In this document: positions 17,464 through 26,127 of the stretch, in pieces
Position numbering within the stretch: position 1 is the first letter of the stretch
How the letters are laid out: each line of letters starts with the position of its first letter
Source of the DNA: CAYLPT01 sp964385645
GTDB taxonomy: Bacteria > Armatimonadota > Hebobacteria > Hebobacterales > Hebobacteraceae
Reading direction: 5' to 3'
Length of the DNA: 64,000 nt
NCBI GenBank assembly: GCA_964385645.1
Contig: CAYLPT010000188.1
Span: 11,618 to 75,617, forward strand
The notes under the pieces: model-generated
Told to the model about the DNA's origin: nothing
What the model saw: the letters and a program-made list of their open reading frames with translations, nothing else
Databases searched by the model: none
Position numbers and translations under genes: made by a program

Positions 17464-18639
17464 TTACTGCCCGGCGGCGGGAGGCCCGCCGCCCTCACGG
17501 GCCCCGCCGCCGGGTTCCTCTTCGAGGGGACACAGGATGCGGATGCGCCTCACCCCCTCTAGCGCGGTGTGCGCCCATTCGGGCAGGGGGGTGCGCGGAT
17601 CGGGAGACAGCCGGAGCGCGGGCATGGGCCGCCACTCATCTGTCTCTACATCCACGAGCAGCCGCTCGAGCAGCCGCCGGCGCCACCGCGCGCCCTGAAG
17701 ATCAAAGGGCGAGTAGTCGGGCCTGAACAGTCCGTGGAACAGCCCCCGGAGCCCGCCGTCTGTGCTCCATTCGCCGTCGGCCGCCGGGTGAGCCGGGGCG
17801 ACGATCATCCATTGGGTCCTCTCCCACGCCATCCTCATCTCGGGGCTGAAGGAGTGCGCCAGCGGGATGATCTGGAACCCGCCCAGGTAGCCCAGGGGCG
17901 AGGTCGAGATGTCCACCACCCCCGGGTGGTTCGCCCGCAGCCGCCCGATGCCCGCGTACAGCGAGCCAGCGAAGCGGCCTATGCCCCGGACGGGCTTCAC
18001 CACCCAGGCCACGACCTCGCGCTCGCCGCCCGGATAGAGAAGCGACACCGCGCCACCCGCCCAGTTGTCCAAGACGGCGGCGACGGGAGGCCGGGCCGGC
18101 CGCTCGACAACGATGGTCAGCACGTCGCCGCGGGCCGGCGTGTAGCCGTCGGCGGCAGGGGAGATGCTCTCTCCGCAACCGACGAACACGGGGCTGCCGA
18201 CGAAGGGCGCTTCCCCGCCGCCGAAGATGGCCGCGCCAGCGGGGATGTCCGTGTGGATCGAGGAGTCGGGGCTGAGGAAAGAGGCGTAGCCGGCCGGAGG
18301 AGATGAGAGCTCCCTCGGCAGCAGGGAGAAGACGATGCCGGTGTCCTCCTCCGGGTTGTGCCCGACGGTGATGTGGATCGCGTTGACCGCGGTGGCCGCC
18401 ACCCGGCCAGGCGGGACCCACTTGCTGGCGGTGAAGCCGCGGGGGTTCACACGTTCGGTGAAGCGCACGACCGCGCCGACGCGCTCCCAGGTCGCGCCGC
18501 GGTCGCGGCTGACCGCGATCTCGCCACCGGCCTCGTTGACGAGGCGGATGCGGTGGAGCTCGACGCGCTCCTCGGCGGCGGCCGGCACGGCCAGCCAGGC
18601 CACTACCGTCGCGCACAGTATCGCTCGTGCTATACGCAT
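17464..18639 (-). CDS. Secreted protein of unknown function
   Basis: 391 residues with a typical signal peptide (RIARAILCATVVAWLAVPAAA). The mature part starts with a strand-rich block containing IAVSRDRGATWERVG, an Asp-box-like turn, and continues with alternating hydrophobic strands, including AAIFGGGEAPFVGSPVFVGCGE and LTIVVERP. The C-terminal 30 residues are Gly/Pro/Glu-rich and probably disordered. I do not recognise the family. It is convergent with the GAF sensor gene (41-bp gap). Confidence 0.6.
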   Translation of the reverse strand: MRIARAILCATVVAWLAVPAAAEERVELHRIRLVNEAGGEIAVSRDRGATWERVGAVVRFTERVNPRGFTASKWVPPGRVAATAVNAIHITVGHNPEEDTGIVFSLLPRELSSPPAGYASFLSPDSSIHTDIPAGAAIFGGGEAPFVGSPVFVGCGESISPAADGYTPARGDVLTIVVERPARPPVAAVLDNWAGGAVSLLYPGGEREVVAWVVKPVRGIGRFAGSLYAGIGRLRANHPGVVDISTSPLGYLGGFQIIPLAHSFSPEMRMAWERTQWMIVAPAHPAADGEWSTDGGLRGLFHGLFRPDYSPFDLQGARWRRRLLERLLVDVETDEWRPMPALRLSPDPRTPLPEWAHTALEGVRRIRILCPLEEEPGGGAREGGGPPAAGQ

Positions 18640-18674
18640 GGGCGGCGCCGTGGGCTATCGCGGGCGCCGGCCGC

Positions 18675-18680
18675 ATTGTA
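18675..18680 (-). promoter_or_regulatory. Extended -10 element, probable promoter of the secreted protein gene
   Basis: On the minus strand TGCTACAAT occurs about 36 bases before the ATG at 18639, with no good -35 at normal spacing. The same TGCTACAATGCGGC string occurs before the DUF5693 gene. The 234 bp between 18640 and 18873 shows no other feature. Confidence 0.4.
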
Positions 18681-18873
18681 GCAGAAGCCCGGGCCTCTGA
18701 GAACAAGAGGGAGGGATGCCGCGGGCGAACCGGCAGGTCCAGTGCCGAGGGGTGCCCCCCATCGCCGGTCGCGGCTTCCCTCCCATCCTGCGCCAGTTGT
18801 CCTGTGCACGATTAGACGCGGCCCGCCCCGCCGAAGTTCTCGTCGGCGAGCCCCGGCGCGTCCGGCCGAGCCC

Positions 18874-19977
18874 CTAGAGCGCCGCGATCAGTGGCAGAAC
18901 GAGGCGGACATTCGCCAACGCGCGCTCCCGCAGCCCCTCCACGCGCGCCGCCCACGTGCTGGGCGGCCGGGCGGCGGCTTCCCGCAGGCTGGCCCGCAGC
19001 GCGGCCGGATCGAGGTTCGGCAGGCGCGCCGCCACCTCCAGGCCCAGCTCGGCCAGGAGGCCGTCAACCTTCGGGTCGTAGGAGATAGCTGCCAGCGGCC
19101 GGCCGCAGATGGCCGCGAAGACGGCCGCGTGGAGCCGCATCGCCAGGACGAGCGAGACACCGCCGAAGAGTGCGAGCAGCTCACGCGCCGACAGGGGCAC
19201 ACGCACCACCTGCGCGCCCAGGCCGATCGAGCCGGCGAGCTCCTCCGCGAGAGCGAGATCCTCGCTCGGCTGCATGGGAACGAGAACGGGCCGCAGGGAC
19301 AGCTCTTGGGCCGCCTCACGGATGGCCTCGGTGAGGGAGCGCGACAGCTCCGCCTGTGGCCCTGCTCCTCCGGGGGCCCGGCGGAGCGCCACCCCAAGGG
19401 TCGGCCGGCCGGGGGCCCCGAGGCCGACCCGCTCCCACGCGGCGGCCACCTCCTCCGGCGCCGGCCGCGGGAGGGCGAAGGCGAGGTCGGCGGTGAGCGC
19501 GATCTCCCGCCTTACATCCAGCTCCCGCAGCGCCGCCAGCGAGAGCCGGTCCCTGACAGCGAGCACCGCCACCCGCGCCAGTGCTCGCCTTGCCAGCCAG
19601 CGGAGGGCCCGCCTCCGGAGCGGCCCCACCCCGTAGCCCACGCAGGCCACCGGCACCCCGGCGCGCTGGGCCGCTTGCAGCACCGCCAGGTAGTAGAGAG
19701 GAGAGCGCCAGCTCGTTACGTCCTGCAGGATTCCGCCCCCGCCGCTCAGCAGCAGGTCGCACTTCCCCAGGGCCGACCGCGCGGCCCCGAGCCCGCGGGG
19801 GATGGCGCGTACGGCGTGCTCGGCCTCGGTCGCGCCGGGGTCGCCGGAGAGGACGGTGAGCCTGACCTCGGGGGCGAGACGGCGGAAGCCCTCGACAAGC
19901 CCGGCCAGGATCGCCTCGTCCCCCGCGTTGCCGAAGCCGTAGTAGCCTGAGACCAGGACCCGCGGCGCTTCGCTCAT
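18874..19977 (-). CDS. csaB: Polysaccharide pyruvyl transferase CsaB
   Basis: 367 residues from ATG 19977. The N-terminal block VLVSGYYGFGNAGDEAILAG is the CsaB hallmark. Further typical elements are LLLSGGGGILQD, the CVGYGVGPL loop, LTADLAFALP and the late AMRLHAAVFAAICGRP. CsaB transfers pyruvate from PEP to a secondary cell-wall polysaccharide so that SLH-domain proteins can attach to it, which suggests an S-layer in this organism (inference). The start overlaps the stop of the DUF5693 gene by four bases (ATGA), so the two are one transcript. Confidence 0.9.
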   Translation of the reverse strand: MSEAPRVLVSGYYGFGNAGDEAILAGLVEGFRRLAPEVRLTVLSGDPGATEAEHAVRAIPRGLGAARSALGKCDLLLSGGGGILQDVTSWRSPLYYLAVLQAAQRAGVPVACVGYGVGPLRRRALRWLARRALARVAVLAVRDRLSLAALRELDVRREIALTADLAFALPRPAPEEVAAAWERVGLGAPGRPTLGVALRRAPGGAGPQAELSRSLTEAIREAAQELSLRPVLVPMQPSEDLALAEELAGSIGLGAQVVRVPLSARELLALFGGVSLVLAMRLHAAVFAAICGRPLAAISYDPKVDGLLAELGLEVAARLPNLDPAALRASLREAAARPPSTWAARVEGLRERALANVRLVLPLIAAL

Positions 19978-21881
19978 CGCCCGCCGAGGCGCGGCCATCG
20001 GTCGGCCGCCAGCCGCCACGCGAGGATGGCGGCCGCGCCGAGCAGCGCGCCGATCCAGAGCCCGTGGAAAGTGCGCAGGAGGCTCACGGAGAGGGGGGTG
20101 TGAAAGTGGCAGAAGGTGTTGAGCAGCGAGACCTGGCCCACCCCTGCCAACACCGCGACGAGGGGGAGCCAAGCGCGCCGCCCGCGCAGGGACAGCGCCA
20201 CCGCAAGCATGAGCGCCGGGTGCCCGACGAGAAACTCCTTGGTGCGAGGTCGGATGGCGAGCAGCGACTCGAGCATCCCGCGGGCGCGCAGCTCGAAGCC
20301 GGAGGGAGGCATGGCCGGCTGGTTGCCGCTGCGCATGAGCGTGAAGGCGACGGCCGCCAGCGCGGCGAGGATCACCAGCGCCTCCACCACTGCCACCGGG
20401 CGGCCGAAGTACTGAAGCCAACGGACCCGGGCGCGATCCCACCATCGGCGCATGGGCTCCGCCCGGCCGGGGAAGTCGGACATCACGGCGACCGCGATGA
20501 CGACGAGCGGCGCGAGGTAGGCGAGCTTCACCCCGCGGAACTGCCCGATGCCGGAGAGGTGCTGGGGCGGCGAGTAGAGCCCAACCACCAGCAGCGCGCC
20601 CGCGGCCGTGATCGCGCAGGCGCCAAGCAGGCCGAGCAGGCCGCGCCTGACAACCTCCGCGGTCGCCAGGCGCGCGCCGGGCCCGCGCACGGCCTGGAGC
20701 GCGACCACAACACCGAGCGCGGGGAACGCGCAGGCCGCCAGCAGCGCCCAGGCGGGCCCAGACAAGGCGGCCGGGAGCACGATGGCGCTCGCGAGCCCCA
20801 GGGCCGTGAGAGCCCACAGCAGGGCCGGGGGCGCTGGGCAGAGCCGCCCCATCAGGAGCAGCAGGCCGGCGATCACGCCCAACACCGCGAGCATCCGCAG
20901 CGAGCGCGGCGGCCAGCCGGCCGGCGCGCGGAACGGGTGCGCCGGGCCCGCCCTGAAGCCCTCCGCGCGCAGCGCATCGGCGAGGCTGCGGACATACCCC
21001 AGGTTGTACGCAAGCAGGTCGTCGTGCGCGCCGAGCATCAGGCGCAGGTAGCAGACGCGGATGTTGCGCTCCCTGACCGCGCGGACGAACCGCGCGACCG
21101 CGGCCTCCCGGCTGATGAGCATCATGTCAGAGTCGCTGATGCTGTGGACGCGCACGACGCGGGTCGGCAGGCGGGCCGCGAGGTCCTGGTCGCCGCGCTG
21201 GGCGACCATCTCGATGGAGCCCAGGAGCAGGTCGTGCCGCTCGAAGGCGCGGGCGGTCTCGGGAATGAGCCCCGGGTACCCGAGCGCTTGGTCCTCGTCG
21301 AAGACGACGATCCGCACGCCGCCCGCCTCCGCCATCGCCGCGGCCGCCTGGATCGCCTCTGGGGAGACGCCGGGGAAGTTTGCGAGCCTGCCCGCCACCC
21401 GCAGGCCGCTGTCGGCTGCGGCGTGGAGGTCCTCCACCCGGAGCAGGAGCGGAACGGGCCCGAGCTGCTCCATATCGAGGCCCACCCTCACGACGATGGG
21501 CAGCTCGCCGATCTCGGCCCCCGCGTGGGGCAGCTTGGCGTTGATGGCGGTGCGCAGGAGCGAGGCCAACTCGGGGGTGGCCGCGGCGAGCTCGGTCTGC
21601 TCGGGGGTGGAGCGGATGAGGAGCCGCTGCGAGGCGGCAAGCCTCTCCAGGGTCACCTCACGGACGGCGACCGAGGTGGCCCCGGCCGCCTTGAGTCTCT
21701 CGAGCGCCTCCACCGGCGACAGGCCGGCAGCGGCCGCGAGCCGGCGCGCGTCGTCGCCGTCCACCACGATCTCGACCGTGCGATTGCCCGCCTCGACCGC
21801 GGCGCGGACAACGGCCAGCGCCAGCGCCGCCGCGAGCCCGACCGCCAAGAGGAGTAGAAGGAACTTGCCCAGCCGGTCCAC
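19974..21881 (-). CDS. DUF5693-family membrane protein (csaB partner)
   Basis: About 635 residues from a GTG at 21881 (a longer frame to 21929 is possible). One N-terminal transmembrane helix (FLLLLLAVGLAAALALAVV) is followed by a soluble extracellular domain of about 300 residues with repeated strands and FDEDQALGYPGLIPETARAFE. After that come about ten transmembrane helices. This layout matches DUF5693 proteins, which are commonly encoded beside csaB in Gram-positive and related genomes. A role in transport or assembly of the pyruvylated polysaccharide is likely but unproven. Confidence 0.8.
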   Translation of the reverse strand: MDRLGKFLLLLLAVGLAAALALAVVRAAVEAGNRTVEIVVDGDDARRLAAAAGLSPVEALERLKAAGATSVAVREVTLERLAASQRLLIRSTPEQTELAAATPELASLLRTAINAKLPHAGAEIGELPIVVRVGLDMEQLGPVPLLLRVEDLHAAADSGLRVAGRLANFPGVSPEAIQAAAAMAEAGGVRIVVFDEDQALGYPGLIPETARAFERHDLLLGSIEMVAQRGDQDLAARLPTRVVRVHSISDSDMMLISREAAVARFVRAVRERNIRVCYLRLMLGAHDDLLAYNLGYVRSLADALRAEGFRAGPAHPFRAPAGWPPRSLRMLAVLGVIAGLLLLMGRLCPAPPALLWALTALGLASAIVLPAALSGPAWALLAACAFPALGVVVALQAVRGPGARLATAEVVRRGLLGLLGACAITAAGALLVVGLYSPPQHLSGIGQFRGVKLAYLAPLVVIAVAVMSDFPGRAEPMRRWWDRARVRWLQYFGRPVAVVEALVILAALAAVAFTLMRSGNQPAMPPSGFELRARGMLESLLAIRPRTKEFLVGHPALMLAVALSLRGRRAWLPLVAVLAGVGQVSLLNTFCHFHTPLSVSLLRTFHGLWIGALLGAAAILAWRLAADRWPRLGGR

Positions 21882-21919
21882 GCTTAGCCCCCATGCCTGC
21901 GATCGCGCACGCGAGCCGC

Positions 21920-21948
21920 ATTGTAGCACTTCGCCGGGTGCTCGGCAA
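21920..21948 (-). promoter_or_regulatory. Promoter of DUF5693-csaB operon
   Basis: Minus-strand TTGCCG (21943-21948), a 17-bp spacer, then TACAAT (21920-21925) as part of an extended -10 (TGCTACAAT). The predicted start at about 21913 lies about 30 bases before the GTG. Confidence 0.55.
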
Positions 21949-22045
21949 ACCCAGCCAGCGGGGCACGCCAGGGGGCCGGCCAGCGCGCGTGGAAGCAGGG
22001 GCGCCGCGGGACGCCGCCATACCCCAGACCGCGAGGAGCGCGACC

Positions 22046-23266
22046 ATGTTCACCGGCCACGGATTCGCGACCGCCCGCAGGGCGCTCGACGAGATCCCGA
22101 TCGTGGACACCCACGAGCACTACGGCCCTCAGTGGAACAGCCCCGAGACGACTCTCTACACCCTCCTCCGCGAGTCCTACGTCGGCTGGCTCGCGCACGA
22201 CGAGGAGCTTAGGGACGACCCTGGCTCGATTGTCCGCTGGCTCGCCCCGGCGCGGGACAATGCCTACACGGTCTCCCTGCTGCGCGGCCTGGCCGACCTC
22301 TACGACCTGGGCCAGGGCGCGTGGTCGGAAGCCCGCTTCTCCCGGCTCGCAGACCGGGTCCACCGCGCCTACCAGGACGCGGGATGGGCGCTGAGCGCCC
22401 TCCGCAAGGCGGGGATCACCCACTCCATCGTTGACCCGCTCCCCGAGCCCGGCTACCTGCACGACGAGCCCAGCTTCCATCTCTCCCTGCGCTCTCACAT
22501 GCTCGTGCACGGCTATGACCGCAGCGCGCGCGACCACGGCGGCCAGAGCCCCTTCGCGCACGCGGCCCGCATGGGATGCGATATCTCCACCTTTGACGAC
22601 TACCTGGGCTTCGTGGACCTGTGGGTGAGGGAGCACAAGGCCAAGGGGGCGGTCGCCCTCAAGTCGGCCCTCGCCTATGAGCGCGACATCGAGGTGGGTC
22701 CGGTCACCCACGAGGAGGCGGAGGGGCTCTTTGACAGCGGCACGCAGGACCCCGCGGCGCGCAAGCGCTTCGGCGACTTCGTGCTCAACCTTCTCGCCCA
22801 GAAGGCGGCGGAGTATGGGCTGGTGTTCCAGATCCACACCGGGCTCGCGCTGCAGGCCAGCTCCCACCCCCACCGGCTGATGTGGTTGCTCGACAACAAC
22901 CCCAACACCGTGTTCGACCTCTTCCATGCGGGCTACCCGTGGCTCGACGAGGTGCTGGCGATGGCGTCCGAGCGGGGCAACGTGATCGTAGACACTTGCT
23001 GGCTTCCCCTCATCTCGCCCTCGGCCGCGGTGCGGTGCTATCTCGAGTACCCTGAGGTCGCCTTCCGGTCGGACACCCTGCTCTGGGGCGGGGACAACTG
23101 GCACGCCGAGGAGACCTATGCCGCCGCGCTGACCTTCAAGGACTGCCTCGCGTGGGCGATGGCCCAGAAGGTGGCGGGCGGCTACTGGACGCCGCGGGAG
23201 GCCCTGCGGTACGCGGAGGGGGTGATGTGGAGGGCGGCCGCGCGCTGGTACGGCATCGCGGGATAG
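22046..23266 (+). CDS. Amidohydrolase-family protein, second paralogue
   Basis: 406 residues from ATG 22046, with GAGGAG about 9 bases upstream. Near the N-terminus is IPIVDTHEHYGPQ (metal-binding xDxHxH type), mid-protein FQIHTGLALQ, then FDLFHAGYPWLDE, and the late Asp in LLWGGDNWHAEETY. These match the amidohydrolase superfamily around amidohydrolase-2 and uronate isomerase. It shares architecture with the protein at 2116-3375. The substrate is unknown; by neighbourhood a sugar acid is plausible but not shown. It is convergent with the SpoIIE-type phosphatase gene. Confidence 0.75.
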   Translation: MFTGHGFATARRALDEIPIVDTHEHYGPQWNSPETTLYTLLRESYVGWLAHDEELRDDPGSIVRWLAPARDNAYTVSLLRGLADLYDLGQGAWSEARFSRLADRVHRAYQDAGWALSALRKAGITHSIVDPLPEPGYLHDEPSFHLSLRSHMLVHGYDRSARDHGGQSPFAHAARMGCDISTFDDYLGFVDLWVREHKAKGAVALKSALAYERDIEVGPVTHEEAEGLFDSGTQDPAARKRFGDFVLNLLAQKAAEYGLVFQIHTGLALQASSHPHRLMWLLDNNPNTVFDLFHAGYPWLDEVLAMASERGNVIVDTCWLPLISPSAAVRCYLEYPEVAFRSDTLLWGGDNWHAEETYAAALTFKDCLAWAMAQKVAGGYWTPREALRYAEGVMWRAAARWYGIAG

Positions 23267-23278
23267 GGAGGGGCTGGG

Positions 23279-24616
23279 CTAGCCCGCGACGGCGCCCACT
23301 TGCTCGGCCGTAACGCGGACGATGAGCAGGGTCATGTCGTCCCGGCGCCGGCCGGCGCGTCCGAAGGCGTTGGCGAACTCGAAGGCCGCCTGGGCCATCG
23401 CCGAGGCGCTCGGCGCGCTGCGCTGCGCCTGGAGGGCCTCCAGGAAGCGCTCCCGACCGAGCAGCCGGCCGCTCCTGTCCGCGACCTCGGTCACGCCGTC
23501 GGTGAACAGGGCCAGGATATCGCCGGTGTGGAGGGGCAGCGAGCGCTCGCCGTACTGCGCGTCGCCCTCGACGCCCAGCACGATGCCGGTGCCATCCAGG
23601 GAAACGGGGTCGCCTGCGGCGGGAAGCAGGACCGGGGGTTCGTGACCGGCGTTGGCCCAGGAGAGGGAGCCGGCCTCGAGGTCGAGTACGACGACGCAGA
23701 GGCCGATGAAGACCTCCGGGTCCACCTTCCCGGCGATCTCGTCCACGACCACGGCGTTCACCTCGCGCAGGACGGCCGCGAGGGAGCTTTCCCGGCGCAG
23801 GGCGAGGCGCAGGGTGGAGTGAAAGGTGGGCAGGTAGCGGAGGCCGGCGCTGCGCTTGCCGCACACATCGGCGATGCAGACCCCGGTGCGCCGGTCGCCG
23901 AGGGGGACGACGGTGAAGTAGTCGCCGGCGTAGTAGGTCGCGGCGGGGCGGAACTGGTGGCCGATGTCGAGCCCGGGCCGCCGGGGCAGGTTCGTGGGTC
24001 GCATGATGTCGTCAACCTCGCGCGCCGCGCGCATCTGGCCCTCGTAGCGATCGAGCGCGGCGCGGCTCTCCGCCAGGGCGCGCTGCTGCTGGCGCTGGGT
24101 CTCGAGGAAGACGCTGAGCACCCCCGCGGTGATGATGAGCAAGCCGACCTGGAGCAGTATGGTGTCGGGGGGGGCGGCGAGGGATCCATCAGGCAGGGGG
24201 GCGGCGCAGATGGCGACGGTGTAGAGCACCGACGCGAGCACCGCGGCGGCGAGGGCGCCCAGGGTGCCGAACCAGAGCCCGGCGACGATGGTGACGGGGT
24301 AGTAGAGGGCGAAGAAGCGCGCGCAGTCCACCCGACAGAAGTAGATCCAGAGGCTGACAAGCAGCAGGTCAACGACCACGACGACGGATCGGGGGAAGCC
24401 CAGGCCCTGAACGTAGATGACGAAGAGGGCGAGGTTGTACAGGGCCCCGAGGATGACGGTGACGGTGAAGAGCGCGCCGAGCGCGCCGCGGGCATGGATG
24501 AACTGGGGAGAGAAGATGATCAGGAGCAGGAAAAGCGTACGGAACACCGCCACTGCGATCTCGGTGTTCCGGCCGCGCCATACGGCCTCCTGGCTGCGAG
24601 GTGGGATGGCAGACAT
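23279..24616 (-). CDS. SpoIIE/RsbU-type PP2C phosphatase with membrane domain
   Basis: 445 residues. The N-terminal 170 residues hold about five or six transmembrane helices, resembling 7TM/MASE-like sensors. A short coiled coil (about 170-205) leads to a SpoIIE-type PP2C domain: YYAGDYFTVVPLGD (metal Asp), VCIADVCGKRSAGL, LFTDGVTEV and the terminal RRRDDMTLLIVRV. Such enzymes dephosphorylate anti-anti-sigma factors or similar partner-switching proteins. No anti-anti-sigma gene is adjacent. The canonical GGDYYD is AGDYFT here, so one secondary metal ligand differs. Confidence 0.88.
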   Translation of the reverse strand: MSAIPPRSQEAVWRGRNTEIAVAVFRTLFLLLIIFSPQFIHARGALGALFTVTVILGALYNLALFVIYVQGLGFPRSVVVVVDLLLVSLWIYFCRVDCARFFALYYPVTIVAGLWFGTLGALAAAVLASVLYTVAICAAPLPDGSLAAPPDTILLQVGLLIITAGVLSVFLETQRQQQRALAESRAALDRYEGQMRAAREVDDIMRPTNLPRRPGLDIGHQFRPAATYYAGDYFTVVPLGDRRTGVCIADVCGKRSAGLRYLPTFHSTLRLALRRESSLAAVLREVNAVVVDEIAGKVDPEVFIGLCVVVLDLEAGSLSWANAGHEPPVLLPAAGDPVSLDGTGIVLGVEGDAQYGERSLPLHTGDILALFTDGVTEVADRSGRLLGRERFLEALQAQRSAPSASAMAQAAFEFANAFGRAGRRRDDMTLLIVRVTAEQVGAVAG

Positions 24617-24713
24617 GGGGTGGGCCCGGGGGCGTGGGAAGGGGTTCGGCGCCCCGGCGGCGAATCCTCCTCGCTCGCGCGGCGCCGGGCGCGCATGGCG
24701 AGATCGCGCCCAG

Positions 24714-24730
24714 GTATGGTATATCCATAC
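24714..24730. promoter_or_regulatory. Palindrome between divergent genes, possible operator
   Basis: GTATGG-TATAT-CCATAC is a perfect 6-bp inverted repeat with an AT spacer, unusual in this GC-rich region. It lies in the 204 bp between the phosphatase gene and the M23 peptidase gene. It could be a dimeric regulator site acting on either promoter; the 17-bp core is symmetrical. Confidence 0.35.
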
Positions 24731-24820
24731 GGCTCAAGCGCGGCGCGCGGCGGCGAGGTGACGCCGCGGGCGGGGGTCTTCACCGGTCGTCGAGTACTAG
24801 TCCGCGTGTGGGGGTTGCCG

Positions 24821-25990
24821 ATGCGTGTGTGTCCGCGGCGGCGGATGCGAGTCGCCTTTCTCATCTTCGCAGCCATCGCCTTCTCCGCGGCCGGCGGGGC
24901 TTTGGCCGGCCGTGGCGCGCTCACCCCGGATGTTGAGGAGCTGACGGAGCGGCTCGACTCGCTCCAGCGCCGGCGCCAGGAGCTCGAGGGTCGGCTCTCC
25001 TCTGTCCGCACCCAACAGCGCCGCGTCACCCGCGAGCTCGACCGCATTGATGCCAAGCTGCAGCGGGCCGAGCAGAGCCTGCGCGAGGTCGGCCGCAGCA
25101 TGTCCCAGACGCGATCGGCCCTCTCCGAGGCCACGCGGGAGGCGAAGGCGGCGGAGCTGCGGCTTGCGAACCACCGGGACTCGGTCGCGGCGCGGCTCGT
25201 CGCCGTCTACCAGCAGGGCGAGGTCACCCCGGTCGCAGTGCTGGTCAACGCGACCAGCTACACCGACTTCGCCAACCGGCTGTATCTCCTCAACCAGGTC
25301 GTGAGCAGTGACGCCCGCCTGCTGGAGGAGCTGGAGGAGGCCCTCGCCGACGCCTACGCGCGCCGGGAGCGGGTCCGCGCGGAGGAGCGCCGCCTGGCGG
25401 GACTTCAGGAGCAGATCGCGGTCGAGCGCCGTCAGGTGGCGGAGGAGCGCACCGCCACCGAGCGTGAGAAGGAGCGCATCCTGCGCGACCGCGCGGCGTG
25501 GGAGCGGGCCCTGGCCGAGCTGGAGGAGGACTCCCGCGAGATCGAGGCCATGCTCCAGCGCCTCCAGCGCACTCCGGAGGGCCAGGACCGGCTCACCACT
25601 CCCTGGATCGGCCGCATGTTGCGGCCGGTGGAGGGCCGCATCAGCTCCGGCTACGGCTACCGGATGCACCCCATCTTCCGCGTCCGCAGGATGCACACCG
25701 GCATTGACGTCGCGGCGCCGGCGGGCACGCCCATCCGCGCCGCCGCGCCCGGGGTCGTCGTGCACGCGGGGCGCTGGGGCGGCTACGGCAACTGCGTCAT
25801 CCTCGACCACGGCGGCGGCCTGGCCACGCTCTACGCGCACTGCTCCGAGCTCGCGGTCGCCGTCGGGCAGGAGGTCTCCCAGGGCCAGATCATCGGCTAT
25901 GTGGGCAGCACCGGGCTGGCCACCGGCCCGCACCTGCACTTCGAGGTTCGCCGAGACGGTCGCCCCGTGGATCCCAGCGGCTATCTCTGA
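24821..25990 (+). CDS. M23 peptidase with coiled coil (EnvC/NlpD-like murein hydrolase or activator)
   Basis: 389 residues from ATG 24821 (24845 is an alternative). A signal peptide (VAFLIFAAIAFSAAGGALA) is followed by two long coiled-coil stretches (about 35-120 and 165-255). The C-terminal LytM/M23 domain (about 265-389) retains the zinc ligands in HTGIDVAAP and the GPHLHFEV motif with the middle LYAHCSEL. With all ligands present it is probably an active endopeptidase rather than a pure activator; it would act in the periplasm or wall during division. Its gene diverges from the SpoIIE phosphatase gene. Confidence 0.88.
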   Translation: MRVCPRRRMRVAFLIFAAIAFSAAGGALAGRGALTPDVEELTERLDSLQRRRQELEGRLSSVRTQQRRVTRELDRIDAKLQRAEQSLREVGRSMSQTRSALSEATREAKAAELRLANHRDSVAARLVAVYQQGEVTPVAVLVNATSYTDFANRLYLLNQVVSSDARLLEELEEALADAYARRERVRAEERRLAGLQEQIAVERRQVAEERTATEREKERILRDRAAWERALAELEEDSREIEAMLQRLQRTPEGQDRLTTPWIGRMLRPVEGRISSGYGYRMHPIFRVRRMHTGIDVAAPAGTPIRAAAPGVVVHAGRWGGYGNCVILDHGGGLATLYAHCSELAVAVGQEVSQGQIIGYVGSTGLATGPHLHFEVRRDGRPVDPSGYL

Positions 25991-26006
25991 TTCCCCGCCG
26001 CTCCGT

Positions 26007-26035
26007 TTGACACCCCGTGCCCTCGGCGGTAGAAT
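26007..26035 (+). promoter_or_regulatory. Promoter of cimA
   Basis: TTGACA (26007-26012), a 17-bp spacer, then TAGAAT (26030-26035). The predicted start near 26042 gives an 86-base leader containing a GC-rich arm pair (GGCCGCC/GGCGGCC) but no U-run after it. Confidence 0.7.
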
Positions 26036-26127
26036 CAGGCCGGGTTCCGATCCACGACTTGCGCCCGCAGGCCGCCCCGGCCCCCGGCCGGCCGGCGGCC
26101 CGATTCTTTGAGCACAAGGAGGGTCTC

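Noticed and set aside
20064..21857. Plus-strand open frame opposite the DUF5693 gene
   Set aside because: Antisense shadow; the minus-strand gene has a clear membrane topology and is coupled to csaB.
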